DNA of 51,723 nt from an uncultured Ignavibacteria bacterium (GTDB taxonomy: Bacteria > Bacteroidota > Ignavibacteria > Tepidaquicellales > Tepidaquicellaceae). Below the pieces are notes generated by a model. It made no database searches. It had not been told where the DNA came from and saw only the letters and a list, made by a program, of their open reading frames with translations. Both the position numbers and the translations under genes were made by a program. Location of the stretch: contig CALJIG010000040.1 in assembly GCA_937974175.1 (NCBI GenBank), positions 1 to 51,723 of the forward strand, read 5' to 3'. The stretch's first letter is position 1, and each line of letters starts with the position of its first letter. Below are positions 1 through 9,433 of this stretch, one piece after another.

Positions 1-54
1 TAACTCATAACTCATAACTCATAACTCATAACTCATAACTCATAACTCATAACT
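1..54. repeat. Heptad tandem repeat (TAACTCA)n
   Basis: About 7.7 perfect copies of the 7-bp unit TAACTCA run from the first base of the window, so the array may continue outside it. It lies upstream of the histidine ammonia-lyase gene. The short unit without spacers rules out a CRISPR. It may be a simple-sequence heptad array like the shorter one at 23115-23142. Confidence 0.9.
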
Positions 55-235
55 TTATCAACCAATACTAAATTACTTAATAAATTTCATTTCTTCTATC
101 TTATCCTCCCTATTCCTACATATAGGGAAAAAAACTTGACAGCACTTTCAATTTGTTCAATTTTCTTGCTGTCGCTATTATTTCTACATTTAAACTACGT
201 GCTTATCTCCTTATATTGAATACTTTATATAAATA
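55..235. other. Non-coding leader upstream of hutH
   Basis: This AT-rich stretch of about 180 bases holds no convincing ORF. No clear -7 TAnnTTTG element or Shine-Dalgarno sequence is visible before the ATG at 236. It presumably carries the hutH-yihY promoter, but I cannot place it. Confidence 0.4.
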
Positions 236-1768
236 ATGAGCAAAAAAGATTTTATAATTGACGGCAGCAATCTGACTGTTGAAAATTCCATTTCCATAGT
301 AAGGCTGGGTTTAAAACTGAAGCTGAACGCTTCGGCAGTAAAAAATATAAATTCATCACGTAAGTTAGTTGAGGACTGGATTAAAAAAGACGAAGTCATT
401 TACGGTATCACTACAGGTTTCGGTGAATTCAAAAATGTAAAAATCTCTTCAAAAGATTTAAACATACTTCAGCATAATTTAGTAAAGTCACATTCGGCAG
501 GCGTGGGTAGTTTTATTCCCGATGACGTTGTGCGCTTAATGATTTTATTCAGAATAAATTCATTAGCTAAAGGTTTATCCGGCGTAAGGTTAGAGCTTGT
601 TGAATCGCTGATAAAATTTTTTAACTCAGGATTAATTCCGTTAATTCCTTCGCAGGGTTCGGTGGGAAGCTCCGGTGATCTATCTCCGCTTTCACAGCTT
701 GCCCTTGCTCTGATAGGAGAAGGGAAGTGCAGGCTAAACGGAAGAATAATTTCTTCCTTCGCTGCATTAAAAAAATGCGGATTGCAGCCGGTGCAGCTCT
801 CTGCTAAAGAAGGTCTTGCCCTGATTAACGGAACTCAGATGATGACGGCTTACCTGTGTAACTCCATTTATGATGCTATTAATCTTTGCAAGCTTGCAGA
901 TATTTCCGGAGCGATGTCATTAGATGCAATGCGCGGAATTGAAAATGCTTTCGATGAAAAAATTCATGCAGCGCGTCCTCATAAAGGACAGACAAAATCT
1001 GCTGCGAATTTTCGCGCGCTTCTTAAAGGCAGTGAAATAATGAAATCGCATGACCACAGTGAAAAAATTCAGGATGCTTATTCTTTAAGATGCATGCCGC
1101 AGGTGCACGGCGCAGTGAGAGATACAATTAATTATTGCAGAGGAATTTTAGAAACGGAAATAAATTCAGTAACGGATAATCCTTTAATTTTTCCGGAGAC
1201 AGGTGAATATATCAGCGGCGGAAATTTCCACGGAGAGCCTGTTGCATTGATTGCCGACTTTCTTGCCATAGCAATATCGGAACTCGGAAGCATTTCAGAG
1301 AGAAGGACGGCGAGATTAGTCGACGGCAGCTTAAGCGGTCTGCCGAGATTTTTAATTAAAGACGGCGGGTTAAATTCCGGGCTTATGATTGCTCAATATA
1401 CATCCGCATCACTTGTAAGTGAAAATAAAGTTTTATCACATCCTGCATCGGTAGATTCGATTCCTACAAGCGCAAATCAGGAAGACCATAACTCGATGGG
1501 CTCTATCGGTGCAAGAAAATTTTATAATGTAACTGAGAACGTAAAAAATATTATTGCAATAGAATTTCTCTGCGCAGCGCAGGGGCTTGATTTTCTTCTG
1601 CCGCTTAAAAGCGGAGCAGGAGTAAACGCTGCTTTTAATTTTATAAGAAAAAATTCCAAACATATTTCAAAAGACGGAATATTAAATCTTGAAATAGAAA
1701 AAATGCACAGCATTATTTTCGGTGAGAATTTTTTACCTTCAATTGAAAAAATTACAGGGAAATTATAA
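236..1768 (+). CDS. hutH: Histidine ammonia-lyase (MIO family) with SSG triad
   Basis: The 510-residue protein aligns by eye along its whole length with histidine ammonia-lyases, which deaminate L-histidine to urocanate. Landmarks are YGITTGFGEF (Tyr56, the catalytic loop), the Ser85-His86 pair typical of histidine-specific members, QDAYSLRC, SGGNFHGEP, SVDSIPTSANQEDHNSM and IAIEFLCAAQG. The cofactor segment reads GSVGSSGDLSPL, so the triad that cyclises to the MIO electrophile is Ser145-Ser146-Gly147 instead of the usual Ala-Ser-Gly. Thr-Ser-Gly occurs in some aminomutases, so Ser at the first position may be tolerated; that is inference. No hutU, hutI or hutG lies nearby. A TTG-started gene follows 6 bases after the stop, suggesting cotranscription. 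Other aromatic amino acid lyase or mutase activity is possible. Confidence 0.88.
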   Translation: MSKKDFIIDGSNLTVENSISIVRLGLKLKLNASAVKNINSSRKLVEDWIKKDEVIYGITTGFGEFKNVKISSKDLNILQHNLVKSHSAGVGSFIPDDVVRLMILFRINSLAKGLSGVRLELVESLIKFFNSGLIPLIPSQGSVGSSGDLSPLSQLALALIGEGKCRLNGRIISSFAALKKCGLQPVQLSAKEGLALINGTQMMTAYLCNSIYDAINLCKLADISGAMSLDAMRGIENAFDEKIHAARPHKGQTKSAANFRALLKGSEIMKSHDHSEKIQDAYSLRCMPQVHGAVRDTINYCRGILETEINSVTDNPLIFPETGEYISGGNFHGEPVALIADFLAIAISELGSISERRTARLVDGSLSGLPRFLIKDGGLNSGLMIAQYTSASLVSENKVLSHPASVDSIPTSANQEDHNSMGSIGARKFYNVTENVKNIIAIEFLCAAQGLDFLLPLKSGAGVNAAFNFIRKNSKHISKDGILNLEIEKMHSIIFGENFLPSIEKITGKL

Positions 1769-1774
1769 AACCAG

Positions 1775-2689
1775 TTGGCAGATTTTTTACAAAATAAGAT
1801 AAGCGATATAAAACAGTATCTTCGCATAAAACGAATTTATGTTACTATACGCTATTACATAATTAAGCTGCTTGACCGCTTTGATATGGACCATATCTGG
1901 ATCATGTCATCGGGCATTGCATTTAATTTTCTGCTGTGTATTGTTCCTTTCCTGCTGATTCTTTTTACAATTCTTGGCGTATATCTGGATTCATCCAATA
2001 CAATTGAAAAGCTGAACGAGAATTTAAACAACCTCATACCTTTGCCTGTCGAAATGCGGAACCAGATAACTAACGAACTGCTGGATAGGATAAGAGAGCT
2101 TTCATCCAACACATGGATAACCGGTTTAATAGGTGTTGTAGGTATGCTGTGGACGGTAAGCGGGCTTTTCAGCGCATTCAGAGATGTGCTAAGCAGAGTA
2201 TATAATTTAAAAATCGAGAAAAATTATTTTATACTGAAGCTGCGCGATATTATACTGGCGCTTACTACAATTTTATTATTCCTGCTTAGTCTTGTGGCGA
2301 CATATACTGTTACGCTGATAGAGATAGTTTCGAAGGGAGTCTTTGGTTTTGAAGTCAGCCTTAGCTTTTTGCAGAGCATCGTTTCCGTTCTTGTTGCCTA
2401 TGCAATTTCATATATTTTATTTTATATAGTATACAGATATGTACCTTATCAGAGCATTCCGAAGAAAGTCGTTTTGTTTTCATCATATATTTCTGCAATT
2501 TTATTTGAGATTTTAAAGCACTTATTTTCGTTGTATATTCTGAAGTTCGCAAACTTCGGAAGAGTTTACGGCACTTACGCCGCTCTCGTAATTTTTATAT
2601 TCTGGATTTATTATGTAGCAGTTATTTTTGTGATAGGCGGAGAGATGGGCGCTATATATCTTAACCGAAACAGACTTAAAATTTTGTAA
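1775..2689 (+). CDS. YihY/UPF0761 family inner membrane protein
   Basis: The 304-residue integral membrane protein has about six hydrophobic helices and the family's signature layout: an N-terminal DHIWIMSSGIAFNFLLCIVP segment, then VGMLWTVSGLFSAFRDVL, and a C-terminal segment ending YYVAVIFVIGGEMGAIY. The family was once called ribonuclease BN, a name now abandoned; its function is unknown. TTG at 1775 is the likely start, 6 bases after hutH. The first internal ATG, at 1888, would remove the cytoplasmic N-terminus. Close spacing suggests cotranscription with hutH, with no obvious functional link. Confidence 0.85.
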   Translation: MADFLQNKISDIKQYLRIKRIYVTIRYYIIKLLDRFDMDHIWIMSSGIAFNFLLCIVPFLLILFTILGVYLDSSNTIEKLNENLNNLIPLPVEMRNQITNELLDRIRELSSNTWITGLIGVVGMLWTVSGLFSAFRDVLSRVYNLKIEKNYFILKLRDIILALTTILLFLLSLVATYTVTLIEIVSKGVFGFEVSLSFLQSIVSVLVAYAISYILFYIVYRYVPYQSIPKKVVLFSSYISAILFEILKHLFSLYILKFANFGRVYGTYAALVIFIFWIYYVAVIFVIGGEMGAIYLNRNRLKIL

Positions 2690-2713
2690 TTTTTTTGTAA
2701 TAAACACAAATCA

Positions 2714-3964
2714 ATGGAACAAAGAAAGCTTTATAAGACATTAGATAATATAATAAAGGAAGCTCCTAACTATGAAAAAAATGAGGAGCTTTTGCTTTAT
2801 GTGCTTGAGCAGATAATTAAAACCGAGTCTACTGAAATTATCGGCGGACGTCTGTGGAGACTGAATGAAACGAAGACGGGATATATTCTGATAGAGCAGG
2901 TAGGTGATATGGATCCCATTGAAAAAAATTATGAGATACTTGTAGCCAATTATCCTAAGTTCAAAGAAGTAGGCGCGCACCGCTCTGTAATGGCAAAAGA
3001 GACAGATACATATCTGGTGCAGAAGGGGATTTTAACATTTTCAGCAACCGGCGTAGGCGAGCGATACAGGATAAGAAGACAGGATGAAGAAACATATTAT
3101 TTATATCAGTATCTTATTGCATTCAACGCAAAAAATTTACACGATAATCTTACCAATACATTAAACATAATCAGTACAACGCTAAGCTATCTTCTCCGCT
3201 CAAGACAAATTGAGAACAAGGTAAAAGAAGACAGGGAAGAGATGGAAAAGGCGCGCGAGATACAGAAAAATATTCTGCCCGACCACGAGCAGTTATTCGG
3301 CAACTATGAAATTTTCGGAATATCATTGCCCGATAAAGTAGTCGGCGGTGACTTCTTCGATTATCTTTCGCAGGAAGGCTCGGACAGGCTGGGAGTTGTA
3401 ATCGGCGATGCTGCATCAAAAGGATTTTCTGCGGCAGCACAGGCATTGTATGTATCCGGCGCAGTAAAGATGGGCGTGGAGTATTCTATTAAAATGACGA
3501 CGATGATAGGGAAAGTAAATAATTTAGTTTATGAAACTTTTCCGTTTGAAAGATTTGTTACATTATTTTATTGCGAGCTTTACGAAGATAAAAAAGGTCT
3601 TTGTATGTTTGTTAATGCAGGGCATAATAGCCCGCTTTTTTATAACAGCTCAAGAGACAGGATTGAATCTCTGGATGCAACAGGTTCAGTTCTTGGCATA
3701 TCACCGAATCAGAAATATTTATCTGACAGTATTAATTTAGATAAAGACGATTTTCTTGTGATGTTTACAGACGGCATTGTAGAAGCAACGGATGAAAATT
3801 TTAATTTTCTCGGTGAAGATAAATTGAAAGAATTGATACAAGAGTACAGAAATCAAAGCGCAAAAGAGATTTGCGAAAATTTACTTGAGTACGTGCAGAA
3901 GTTTGCTGCAAAGGCAACGTATTCAGATGATAAAACTCTTGTTGTGATAAAAAGAATAAAATAG
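2714..3964 (+). CDS. SpoIIE/RsbU-type PP2C serine phosphatase
   Basis: The 416-residue protein has an N-terminal sensory-like region (about 1-170) with no motif I can name, a short charged helix (about 172-195), and a C-terminal PP2C/SpoIIE phosphatase domain (about 195-416). The domain shows AREIQKNILP, VVGGDFFDYL, GDAASKGFSAA, FVNAGHNSPLFY, MFTDGIVEAT and YSDDKTLVVI; the acidic residues in these motifs bind the catalytic metals. Such enzymes dephosphorylate STAS anti-anti-sigma proteins in partner-switching pathways. No STAS or anti-sigma gene is adjacent. The only such partners in the window are at 44361-45198, which have their own phosphatase. The start is ATG at 2714, 24 bases after the YihY gene. 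Confidence 0.9.
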   Translation: MEQRKLYKTLDNIIKEAPNYEKNEELLLYVLEQIIKTESTEIIGGRLWRLNETKTGYILIEQVGDMDPIEKNYEILVANYPKFKEVGAHRSVMAKETDTYLVQKGILTFSATGVGERYRIRRQDEETYYLYQYLIAFNAKNLHDNLTNTLNIISTTLSYLLRSRQIENKVKEDREEMEKAREIQKNILPDHEQLFGNYEIFGISLPDKVVGGDFFDYLSQEGSDRLGVVIGDAASKGFSAAAQALYVSGAVKMGVEYSIKMTTMIGKVNNLVYETFPFERFVTLFYCELYEDKKGLCMFVNAGHNSPLFYNSSRDRIESLDATGSVLGISPNQKYLSDSINLDKDDFLVMFTDGIVEATDENFNFLGEDKLKELIQEYRNQSAKEICENLLEYVQKFAAKATYSDDKTLVVIKRIK

Positions 3965-4018
3965 TTTTATAATTCAGTTTCATAAAAAAATTCTGCATAT
4001 TATATTACGGCAGAGTGA

Positions 4019-4050
4019 ATTTCACCATCCCCTGGTGAAATAAAATTTTT
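4019..4050 (+). terminator. Hairpin terminator after the SpoIIE-type phosphatase gene
   Basis: A perfect 9-bp inverted repeat, ATTTCACCA and TGGTGAAAT, has a 5-base loop (TCCCC) and is followed by AAAATTTTT. It lies 55 bases after the stop at 3964. The T run is offset from the stem, so termination is likely rather than certain. The rest of 3965-4239 shows no gene. Confidence 0.55.
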
Positions 4051-4239
4051 AAATTCCGGTATTAAGCAATCATAATTTATTATTATTATTGCTCCCCTGA
4101 TTTTTATTAAAATCCCTTGGCAGGTATTAAATAATAAGAACTTCGGCATACTATATGTGTTATGCTGAGTTAAGTAAGTATTATATAATACCCTGAATAG
4201 TTTATCCCGTTTTTTTATAAATTAATAAATCTACAAATC

Positions 4240-6630
4240 ATGAAAATTAAGACACTGTCTTGTTTATTTTTTCTCTTATTGTCTTTAAATCTTCCGGCTC
4301 AGACCTGGATGAAGGTTCAGGAAGGCTCATTAACATCTTTTGTTGAGCGTATGTCATATATAAATTCAACAACAGGATTTGCATCTTATGGAGGCAGTTC
4401 CGGTTCAGTTCTTAAAACAACCAATGCGGGCAATAGTTGGGTAACGGTAACGACATCGTGCTCTAATGCAACATATGATATAAAATTTTTAAATTCAACA
4501 ACGGGCTATGTTGCCAGCTTTAACGGAGAGGTAGCAAAAAGCACTAACGGCGGAACTAACTGGACTGAAGTCTATCAGAACGGAAGCAACTTTTCACTTT
4601 ATGCGATGAATTTTTTTGATGCCAATACAGGCTTTGCTACCGGTCAGAATTATATGGTGAGAACCACAAATGCCGGAGGAAGCTGGTCAGCTATCGGTTC
4701 AGTTACTAATACTATATATTCCTCTGCTGTGTTTTCAGCAACCAACGGAGTTATCTGCGGAACAAACGGAGCCGATGGAGTAGTATATTTAACAACAAAT
4801 TCAGGCTCAAGCTGGGCTATGTCAACAATTTCAACGGGAAATACTTTGTATGATGTTTTCTTTCTTGATGCCAATACAGGATTTACATGCGGTAACAACG
4901 GAGTTTGTTATAAAACAACTAACGGCGGCGGCGCATGGTCACCCTTAACAACAGGCGCATCTACAGCACTTTCAGCAGTATATTTTCAGGATGCCAATAC
5001 AGGATTTGTTGCAGGCAGCGCCGGCAGCATTTTCAAAACAACGAATGGCGGAACAAGTTTTACTCCTATAGTTGCTGTTCCTTTAGTGAACCAGAGTAAT
5101 TATGATTTTCATTTCTTCGATGCTAATAACGGAATATTATCCGGCAGCGGCGGAGCTTTCTACCAGACAAGCGACGGTGGAAACTCGTGGATATTGACTA
5201 AAAGTAATATTGTTGTACAGCTTAATGCTGTAAATTTTGTTACTAGTTCAACAGGCTTTGCAGCCGGTATCGGAGGCGCTGTTGAAAAATCTACCGATGG
5301 CGGATTGACGTGGGAGCTTTTAACAAATATTCCCGTTACTTCAAATTTTACCAGTATGGATTTTCCATCAGCTGCTACGGGGTATGTTGCGGGTGCCTCA
5401 GGGAACATGATAAAAACAACTGATGCAGGCGCAACCTGGAGCACGCTGACTACAGGTATTGCTTCACAAATTGCAAGTGTGGACTTTATTGATGCTAATA
5501 CAGGGTTTTTCACAGCGCCAACCGGAGTTATGAGAAAATCCACAGATGGCGGGGGGTCATGGAATGCGGTAACAACAGGCCTGGCAACAAATCTGACCGG
5601 AGTATCTTTCCCTAGTGCCAATACAGGTTTCATAACAAGTACAGCAGGAAATATGAGGAAGACTACGAATGCAGGAACTAACTGGAGCGCGCTTACAACG
5701 GGAACTGCTAATATTCTGAACGCAGTAAACTTTGTTGATGATAATACAGGATATGCAGTCGGCGCATCCGGCACTATAATAAAAACAACTAACGGCGGCA
5801 CAAACTGGTCAACACAGACATCAGGAACGACTAACGCCCTTGTTTCGGTAAGATTCGGCAATGCAAATAACGGTATTGCAGTAGGCTCGACAGGTACAAT
5901 ACTTGTTACAACAAATGGCGGTACAAATTGGGCAGCACAGACAAGCGGTACTACTATTGCCTTAAGAAATTCATTCATACAGCCAAACGGAAATGTGGTT
6001 GTTGTCGGTGGTACCGGTACAATTCTTTACAGTAATGACCAGGTGCTCCCTGTAGAGCTGGCATCTTTCACTTCAACAGTTCAGAATAACAGAGATGTGA
6101 GGTTGAACTGGCAGACCGTTACTGAAACAAATAATTCAGGATTTGAAATAGAAAGAACAGTAAAAGCAGAAAGTGAGCAATGGAGTAAAATAGGATTTGT
6201 AACAGGCAACGGAACGACAAACAATCAGAATTTATATACGTATGAAGATAAAAATCTATCTTCAGGAATTTATAAATACAGGCTGAAGCAAATAGACTAC
6301 AATGGAAACTACGAATATAAAAATCTTAACAATGAAGTAATAATAGGGAAGCCGAGTACATTTGAGCTCTCACAGAATTATCCTAATCCGTTTAACCCGG
6401 CGACAAAAATTGTTTTCAGCTTGCCGTTCGATAGCAAGGTAACATTGAAAATTTTTGACATAACGGGAAAGGAAATCAGAACATTATTGAATGATTTTAA
6501 AACTGCTGATTTTTATACAGTGGATTTTAATGCGAGCGAACTGCCAAGCGGAATATACTTCTGCAAAATTTCTGCGCAGAGTGATTCAAAGGATTTTGCT
6601 AAGACAATAAAAATGATAATGTCGAAGTAA
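4240..6630 (+). CDS. Secreted YCF48/BNR-repeat protein with T9SS sorting domain
   Basis: The 796-residue protein opens with a signal peptide (MKIKTLSCLFFLLLSLNLPAQ). About thirteen repeats of roughly 40-45 residues follow, each containing a DANTGF-type strand and a KTTNGGTNW-type turn, as in YCF48/HCF136-like and BNR beta-propellers. A fibronectin-like linker begins near residue 605 (VELASFTSTV). A type IX secretion sorting domain begins near residue 700, with NYPNPFNP at 713. The protein is expected to cross the outer membrane by T9SS and be released or anchored at the surface; its ligand is unknown. The next gene is a paralogue with a nearly identical C-terminal third. No catalytic residues are evident, so a binding or adhesive role is more likely than an enzyme. 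Confidence 0.85.
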   Translation: MKIKTLSCLFFLLLSLNLPAQTWMKVQEGSLTSFVERMSYINSTTGFASYGGSSGSVLKTTNAGNSWVTVTTSCSNATYDIKFLNSTTGYVASFNGEVAKSTNGGTNWTEVYQNGSNFSLYAMNFFDANTGFATGQNYMVRTTNAGGSWSAIGSVTNTIYSSAVFSATNGVICGTNGADGVVYLTTNSGSSWAMSTISTGNTLYDVFFLDANTGFTCGNNGVCYKTTNGGGAWSPLTTGASTALSAVYFQDANTGFVAGSAGSIFKTTNGGTSFTPIVAVPLVNQSNYDFHFFDANNGILSGSGGAFYQTSDGGNSWILTKSNIVVQLNAVNFVTSSTGFAAGIGGAVEKSTDGGLTWELLTNIPVTSNFTSMDFPSAATGYVAGASGNMIKTTDAGATWSTLTTGIASQIASVDFIDANTGFFTAPTGVMRKSTDGGGSWNAVTTGLATNLTGVSFPSANTGFITSTAGNMRKTTNAGTNWSALTTGTANILNAVNFVDDNTGYAVGASGTIIKTTNGGTNWSTQTSGTTNALVSVRFGNANNGIAVGSTGTILVTTNGGTNWAAQTSGTTIALRNSFIQPNGNVVVVGGTGTILYSNDQVLPVELASFTSTVQNNRDVRLNWQTVTETNNSGFEIERTVKAESEQWSKIGFVTGNGTTNNQNLYTYEDKNLSSGIYKYRLKQIDYNGNYEYKNLNNEVIIGKPSTFELSQNYPNPFNPATKIVFSLPFDSKVTLKIFDITGKEIRTLLNDFKTADFYTVDFNASELPSGIYFCKISAQSDSKDFAKTIKMIMSK

Positions 6631-6650
6631 ATTAAACAAAATATTTTATT

Positions 6651-6690
6651 GAAGCTCTTATTCTTATGAGGGCTTCTTATTTTCTTGTTT
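6651..6690 (+). terminator. Hairpin terminator after first YCF48-repeat gene
   Basis: An 11-bp stem pairs 6651-6661 (GAAGCTCTTAT) with 6666-6676 (ATGAGGGCTTC) through two G-T wobbles and a four-base loop. A T-rich tract follows. It sits 20 bases after the stop at 6630, separating this gene from its paralogue. Confidence 0.65.
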
Positions 6691-6790
6691 AAAATTTAAT
6701 ACATGATTAATACAAATTTTTAAATAATATATTAAAATCAATTTCAATCTTTAGGAAATAGTTTAACTTTAAAAATAAAAATTCCAGCCC

Positions 6791-9199
6791 ATGAAAATTC
6801 ATTATACTTTATTTTTTATTCTTATCATTTCATTTTCAGATTCATTCGCTCAGACGTGGAGCGTTCAGCAGCAGGGAATAAGCAAAGGATTTGTAAGAGA
6901 AATGTACTTTATAGATGCTAATACAGGATATGCGACTTCATCAGACATAATAAGCACATTTTCTCCGATTTATAAAACAACTAACGGAGGGAATAATTGG
7001 ACTTATTACCTTACAACCTGTACAGGCGCATTGTATGGTGTTGCATTTACGAACGCTACAACGGGATACGTTAGCAGTTTTAATGGAGAAGTTGCAAAGA
7101 CTACAAATGGAGGTGTTAACTGGGTTGAAGTGTATCAAAACGGAAGCGGCTTTGACCTTGCCGGAGGCATTCTATTTTTTGATGCAAACACCGGTTTTGC
7201 TTCAGGGCAGGGATATTATGTCAGAACAACAAATGCAGGCTCAAGCTGGAGTGAAGTCAGTGGTACGGGGAATACCGGTACATGCACGGACATAATTAAT
7301 TCTACAACTGCTGTTTACGCAGGATATAATGTTTCAATAAATGGAACTGTGTTTAAAACTACTAATTCAGGCGCAAGTTTTACTAGTCAGATAGTTTTTG
7401 GCTCTGTAAGTACCAGTTTATATGGAGTTCATTTTTTTGATCTTAATAATGGTTATTGCGGAGGACAAGGGGGGATTTTAGCAAAAACAACGAACGGCGG
7501 CAGCAGTTGGACTCCTTTGACATATCCAGTTGCTCAGAATATTTATGGAATGCATTTTTTTGATGCAAATACCGGATTGATTGGCGGCGGCGCCGGAGCA
7601 CTTTACAGAACAACTAATGGGGGAACGAATTTTACAGCGGTAACTATGACACCGGCAACAAGTCAATCCATTTACTCCTTTCATTTTTTTAACTCTAGTA
7701 ACGGAATTATGTCCGGCAGTAATGGTACCTATTACCGTACAACTGACGGAGGACTTACATGGAATGTCATTTCAATCAATACTCAGCTTAATGGAGTAAC
7801 TTTTATTGATTCTCAAACAGGATTTGTGGTAGGAAATAGCGGAATGATTCAGAAAACAGTAAACGGGGGAACTAACTGGTCAGTAATAAATTCGCCCACT
7901 AACGTAAATCTTAACAATATTGTTTTCCCAAACTCTACTACAGGTTACATTAACGCAGTAAGCGGAAAATTTTTGAGAAGCACAAACACAGGTACTACCT
8001 GGGATTCATTAAGCACAGGTACTACTCTTTCGATGGTATCTATGGAATTTATAGATGTGAATACAGGCTATGTGGGAAGCACTAGCGGTATAGTAAAAAA
8101 GACTACTAACGGTGGATTAAACTGGACGGATTATAATGTTGGTGCATCTATAACTTCTAATGGAATATCTTTTCCGAATGTTAATACAGGATTTGTTTGC
8201 GCAAGCAGCGGAGTTATAAGGAAAACTACTAATGCCGGCGTTAACTGGTCGCTACTCACTACAGGAACAGCTCAGGCATTATTATCAATTGATTTTGTTG
8301 ATGTAAATACTGGGTATGCAGCCGGAAATGTAGGAACACTTATTAAAACTACAAATGGCGGTACCAACTGGACTTTGCAGACAACCGGGGTAACTGATAA
8401 TATAAACTCAATAAAATTTGGCAGCGCTACAAGAGGTATGTGTGCTTTAAATACAGGAAAAATTCTTGTTACTACAGACGGCGGAGCAAACTGGTCACAG
8501 CAGACAAGTAATGTTGCTTCAAACATTAATTTGAGGGGTGCGTTTATTCAAAATGGAAATAACTTGTATATTGTAGGACAAAATGGAAGTATATTAAACT
8601 CTACTGATCAGGTGCTTCCGGTAGAACTGGCTTCATTCACTTCAACAGTTCAGAATAACAGAGATGTGAGATTGAACTGGCAGACAATAACTGAAACGAA
8701 TAACTCAGGATTTGAAATAGAAAGAACAGTAAAAGCAGAAAATGAGCAATGGAATAAAATAGGATTTGTAACAGGCAACGGAACAACGAATAATCAACAA
8801 AGCTATGCTTATGAAGATAAAAATTTATCAGCAGGAACTTATAAATACAGATTGAAGCAGATAGATTATAACGGAAACTATGAATATAAAAATCTGATGA
8901 GTGAAGTAATAATAGGGAAGCCGAATTCGTTTGAGCTGTCACAGAATTATCCTAATCCTTTTAATCCGGCGACAAAAATTGTTTTCAGCTTGCCGTTCGA
9001 TAGCAAGGTTACGTTGAAAATTTTTGATATTACAGGAAAGGAAATCAGAACATTATTGAATGATTTTAAAACTGCTGATTTTTATACTGTAGATTTTAAT
9101 GCAAGTGAGCTGCCAAGCGGAATATACTTCTGCAAAATTTCTGCGCAGAGTGATTCCAAAGATTTTGCTAAGACAATAAAAATGATTCTATCTAAGTAA
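6791..9199 (+). CDS. Secreted YCF48/BNR-repeat protein with T9SS sorting domain (paralogue)
   Basis: The 802-residue protein has the same architecture as the preceding gene: signal peptide to about residue 21, about thirteen NTGY/TTNGGTNW repeats, a linker starting VELASFTSTV, and a T9SS sorting domain with NYPNPFNP at residue 719. The repeat region has diverged clearly from the neighbour, but the last 195 or so residues are nearly identical, also at the DNA level in places. This suggests tandem duplication followed by gene conversion or strong constraint at the 3' end. A surface or extracellular binding role is inferred. The ATG at 6791 is followed directly by the signal peptide; no Shine-Dalgarno sequence is obvious. 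Confidence 0.85.
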   Translation: MKIHYTLFFILIISFSDSFAQTWSVQQQGISKGFVREMYFIDANTGYATSSDIISTFSPIYKTTNGGNNWTYYLTTCTGALYGVAFTNATTGYVSSFNGEVAKTTNGGVNWVEVYQNGSGFDLAGGILFFDANTGFASGQGYYVRTTNAGSSWSEVSGTGNTGTCTDIINSTTAVYAGYNVSINGTVFKTTNSGASFTSQIVFGSVSTSLYGVHFFDLNNGYCGGQGGILAKTTNGGSSWTPLTYPVAQNIYGMHFFDANTGLIGGGAGALYRTTNGGTNFTAVTMTPATSQSIYSFHFFNSSNGIMSGSNGTYYRTTDGGLTWNVISINTQLNGVTFIDSQTGFVVGNSGMIQKTVNGGTNWSVINSPTNVNLNNIVFPNSTTGYINAVSGKFLRSTNTGTTWDSLSTGTTLSMVSMEFIDVNTGYVGSTSGIVKKTTNGGLNWTDYNVGASITSNGISFPNVNTGFVCASSGVIRKTTNAGVNWSLLTTGTAQALLSIDFVDVNTGYAAGNVGTLIKTTNGGTNWTLQTTGVTDNINSIKFGSATRGMCALNTGKILVTTDGGANWSQQTSNVASNINLRGAFIQNGNNLYIVGQNGSILNSTDQVLPVELASFTSTVQNNRDVRLNWQTITETNNSGFEIERTVKAENEQWNKIGFVTGNGTTNNQQSYAYEDKNLSAGTYKYRLKQIDYNGNYEYKNLMSEVIIGKPNSFELSQNYPNPFNPATKIVFSLPFDSKVTLKIFDITGKEIRTLLNDFKTADFYTVDFNASELPSGIYFCKISAQSDSKDFAKTIKMILSK

Positions 9200-9225
9200 T
9201 ATTATTTTATATTTTAAATTATTCA

Positions 9226-9266
9226 GCCGCAGTAAGCAGTTTACTTTGCTTCTGCGGTTCTTTTTT
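9226..9266 (+). terminator. Hairpin terminator with T-tract
   Basis: CCGCAG-T-AAGCA (9227-9238) pairs with TGCTT-CTGCGG (9247-9257) around a short loop, with one bulged T, followed by TTCTTTTTT. It lies just after the second YCF48-repeat gene and is a strong intrinsic terminator. Confidence 0.8.
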
Positions 9267-9433
9267 GAACTAATAATTGTCATTTTTGTGTTAAAGTAGT
9301 ATGACTTTCCGGGAAACCCCCTCACTTTTTCCTCAGATTAATTCATTATTAAATTAAAGTCTTTTTTGTTATATTTACCTAATTTTTTCACCAATTTTTT
9401 AAACACAAAAACTAATTACCCTACAGAAGGAAA

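Noticed and set aside
1..54. Possible CRISPR array
   Set aside because: The units are 7 bp, directly contiguous and without spacers, and no cas gene is present.
1775..2689. Ribonuclease BN annotation
   Set aside because: The YihY/BrkB family was mislabelled RNase BN. The protein is an integral membrane protein with no nuclease motif.
5160..5978. 272-residue antisense ORF within the first YCF48-repeat gene
   Set aside because: It mirrors the tandem repeats of the sense gene, which keep the antisense frame free of stops. It has no start signal and its product is a low-complexity Val/Pro/Phe repeat.
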